The position numbers and the translations under genes were made by a program. Under the pieces are notes generated by a model. The model did not search any database. It was not told the DNA's origin and saw only the letters and a list, made by a program, of their open reading frames with translations. From NCBI GenBank assembly GCA_945957605.1, contig CAMFLR010000003.1, positions 186,001-250,000 of the forward strand: 64,000 bases of DNA, in the 5' to 3' direction. Origin of the DNA: an uncultured Isosphaeraceae bacterium (lineage in GTDB: Bacteria; Planctomycetota; Planctomycetia; Isosphaerales; Isosphaeraceae). Positions 63,940 to 64,000 of this stretch are shown here, piece by piece; position 1 is the stretch's first letter, and every line of letters starts with the position of its first letter.

Positions 63940-64000
63940 CTACATCCGTTCGATCCAGTCGACGCGACCGAATTTCTCAGCCACCAATCGCGACGCCAGG
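63940..64000 (-). CDS. Possible C-terminal end of an unknown CDS (cut by window edge)
   Basis: The last 19 codons before a TAG at 63942-63940 read LASRLVAEKFGRVDWIERM, with GC-rich third positions and a natural composition. The rest lies beyond the window, so no family can be given. One of the other two frames on this strand is also open over most of this short stretch, so this is weak. Confidence 0.35.
   Translation of the reverse strand, partial: LASRLVAEKFGRVDWIERM

Noticed and set aside
1..64000. CRISPR arrays, tRNA or rRNA genes, prophage or plasmid origin
   Set aside because: No regularly spaced direct repeats, no tRNA T-loop/acceptor patterns and no phage or replication genes were found on reading both strands; family A and B repeats are inverted pairs scattered between genes, not an array.

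Overview
This is a high-GC bacterial chromosome fragment with no plasmid, phage or CRISPR signatures. Gene content points to Planctomycetota: several proteins of types I know mainly from that phylum (a two-subunit ABC exporter with a huge coiled-coil permease and an anchored partner, paired membrane/coiled-coil proteins, small lineage proteins), a Bat-type VWA system, a futalosine-pathway gene (mqnD), and GGGTGCC-headed hairpin repeats scattered between genes. No rRNA, tRNA or taxonomic marker is present, so family and genus are left open. Both ends cut genes: nusA at the left, and a possible CDS tail at the right.

Layout. 1-8.1 kb: nusA (partial), a Fur-family regulator overlapping tatD, a small membrane protein, queE, a cyclase-family hydrolase, a MOSC protein, the purE-purK pair and a membrane protein. 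8.3-17.4 kb: a VWA (BatA/B-like) gene, a large exported TPR protein, yebC, a fused BatB-BatC gene, BatD, and a DEAD-box helicase. 17.7-24.3 kb: two small lineage proteins, an ECF sigma factor with a zinc-finger anti-sigma factor and an exported protein behind it, a sulfatase-fold membrane enzyme, and queF. 24.5-30.9 kb: SAM hydroxide adenosyltransferase-bioA-bioD with overlapping genes, a membrane-anchored unknown, then on the minus strand an alpha/beta hydrolase-DUF58-small membrane protein operon that supplies further Bat-type parts. 30.9-41.6 kb: galT-glgA, an M28 peptidase, a TM plus coiled-coil gene pair, lnt, pabA-moeA and a small exported protein. 42.1-47.1 kb: the ABC exporter operon. 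47.3-63.7 kb: central carbon metabolism, with mqnD, acnA and pdhA-pdhB-pdhC-lpdA on the plus strand facing sucA-sucB-lpdA on the minus strand. A REP-associated tyrosine transposase (RAYT) with its own palindromes and one unknown gene lie between these two dehydrogenase operons.

How the genes work together. The right third encodes acetyl-CoA entry and the first oxidative steps of the TCA cycle (PDH, aconitase, OGDH), each dehydrogenase complex with its own E3. queE and queF belong to queuosine synthesis, purE/purK to purine synthesis, bioA/bioD to biotin, galT/glgA to sugar nucleotide and glycogen metabolism. The Bat-type genes that normally sit together are spread over four places across about 22 kb, with no MoxR ATPase in view.

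The most unusual material is (i) the repeat system: five inverted-pair hairpins of one family, a RAYT flanked by a second family, and a third hairpin with the same GGGTGCC head; (ii) the ABC exporter with a roughly 300-residue non-membrane insertion and a dedicated partner protein; (iii) a terminator-like hairpin inside the PDH operon just before E2; and (iv) a sulfatase-fold enzyme with Thr where the formylglycine Cys/Ser should be. All family assignments come from reading motifs; no database search was run.
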